Part shown: positions 42,405 to 42,886 of the stretch, piece after piece
How positions within the stretch are numbered: position 1 is the first letter of the stretch
Layout: each line of letters opens with the position of its first letter
Assembly: GCA_030041955.1 (NCBI GenBank)
Contig: JASIAO010000193.1
Span: 1-42,886 of the forward strand
DNA length: 42,886 nt
Reading direction: 5' to 3'
Source of the DNA: Acidobacteriaceae bacterium
GTDB taxonomy: Bacteria > Acidobacteriota > Terriglobia > Terriglobales > Acidobacteriaceae
Made by a program: the position numbers and the translations under genes
Notes under the pieces: generated by a model
Database searches by the model: none
What the model saw: the letters and a program-made list of their open reading frames with translations, nothing else
What the model was told of the DNA's origin: nothing

Positions 42405-42886
42405 TTGTTCGAGAGTCTTCGACCATTTCGGCGAAGGGACGCTCTGCGCGATGCGCGCGCCGGCATCACGCTCGCCGCGATGAACATTCCGCAGGTACTG
42501 GGGTATACGCGGATCGCGGGCATGCCGGTGGTGGCCGGGCTCTATACACTCCTGGCGCCAATGGCGGCATTCGCGGTATTTGGATCGTCGCGATATCTGG
42601 TGGTCGCAGCGGATTCAGCGACAGCGGCGATTCTGGCGAGCGGATTGGCTGGGATGGCCCCGATGGCCAGCCCCGCCTGGGTGACGCTGGCCGGCTATGT
42701 GGCGCTCCTGACCGGTGCGTTCCTGCTGCTCGGCCGGCTCTTCCGGCTGGGATTCATCGCAGATTTCCTGTCGCAGACTGTGCTGTTGGGCTTCCTCACC
42801 GGAGTGGGATTCCAGGTTGGCATCGCAGTACTCGGCGAGACCATCGGCTTGCCGGTGAACTCGCGTCGAACGATCGGACAGCTGAT
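42405..42886 (+). CDS. SulP family anion transporter, 5' part only (runs off the window end)
   Basis: The open frame reads past the window edge, so only about 160 residues are visible. ARAGITLAAMNIPQVLGYTRIAGMPVVAGLY is the SulP opening, followed by hydrophobic helices (GYVALLTGAFLLLGRLFRLG) and FLSQTVLLGFLTGVGFQVG. The family moves sulfate, bicarbonate or other anions; the STAS domain would lie downstream. The start is uncertain: TTG 42405 is the most plausible, with GGGG about 10 nt upstream, and no ATG occurs in frame nearby. It lies 2.7 kb from the sulfite reductase promoter, but the link to sulfate is unproven. Confidence 0.75.
   Translation, partial: MFESLRPFRRRDALRDARAGITLAAMNIPQVLGYTRIAGMPVVAGLYTLLAPMAAFAVFGSSRYLVVAADSATAAILASGLAGMAPMASPAWVTLAGYVALLTGAFLLLGRLFRLGFIADFLSQTVLLGFLTGVGFQVGIAVLGETIGLPVNSRRTIGQL

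Overview
The window looks like chromosomal DNA of a GC-rich, polysaccharide-degrading bacterium, most likely an Acidobacteriota (Terriglobia-like). The clues are an 826-aa ADOP-type FtsX/MacB permease, a very large GH13 amylase-family protein, a signal-peptide-bearing H+-pyrophosphatase of divergent type, several plant-polysaccharide enzymes (GH35-like, GH51, GH28, xylulokinase) and many genes with 4-nt ATGA/GTGA overlaps. This taxonomic call is inference; there is no rRNA in the window. No phage, insertion sequence or CRISPR array was seen.

Layout. 1-4.6 kb: a truncated secreted GH35-like gene and a 1.2-kaa GH13 protein, both on the minus strand. 4.8-12.2 kb (+): an RMD1/YagE-type membrane-anchored protein, then a tightly overlapped run of an HD-GYP phosphodiesterase and a peptide-type ABC transporter (two permeases, a binding protein, a single ATPase). 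12.4-14.3 kb (+): a secreted subtilisin-like protease with C-terminal TALWGK repeats. 14.5-18.0 kb (-): VOC-RibH fusion, nusB, a small membrane protein and a GH51 arabinofuranosidase. 18.1-20.8 kb (-): membrane pyrophosphatase with a puzzling in-frame upstream extension. 21.1-24.3 kb (+): Tat-exported GH28 and xylulokinase. 24.6-35.0 kb: ADOP permease, small membrane proteins, a DedA-like protein, a MogA/MoaB protein, a TonB-like protein, Ada, a secreted GyrI-like protein and threonyl-tRNA synthetase. 35.1-36.4 kb (-): a proline-rich lipoprotein with YxWxPGYW repeats.

36.5-41.3 kb (-) holds the most striking content. Sulfite reductase (sirA-like), the siroheme-synthase dehydrogenase/ferrochelatase domain and uroporphyrinogen-III methyltransferase form one translationally coupled operon for assimilatory sulfite reduction and its siroheme cofactor. 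Upstream of it is what reads as a complete cysteine-responsive transcription attenuator: a near-consensus promoter (TTGACC-17-TAATAT), an apparently leaderless 22-codon ORF with seven Cys codons (CCACCC at codons 10-15), an anti-antiterminator hairpin, a 14-bp antiterminator, and an intrinsic terminator with a T6-G-T5 tail that ends 34 nt before the sirA start. The three pairings are mutually exclusive in the order expected for ribosome-stalling attenuation. A MATE transporter lies upstream of this leader. A divergent tRNA-Ser(GGA), a TrmJ-like methyltransferase and a truncated SulP transporter end the window.
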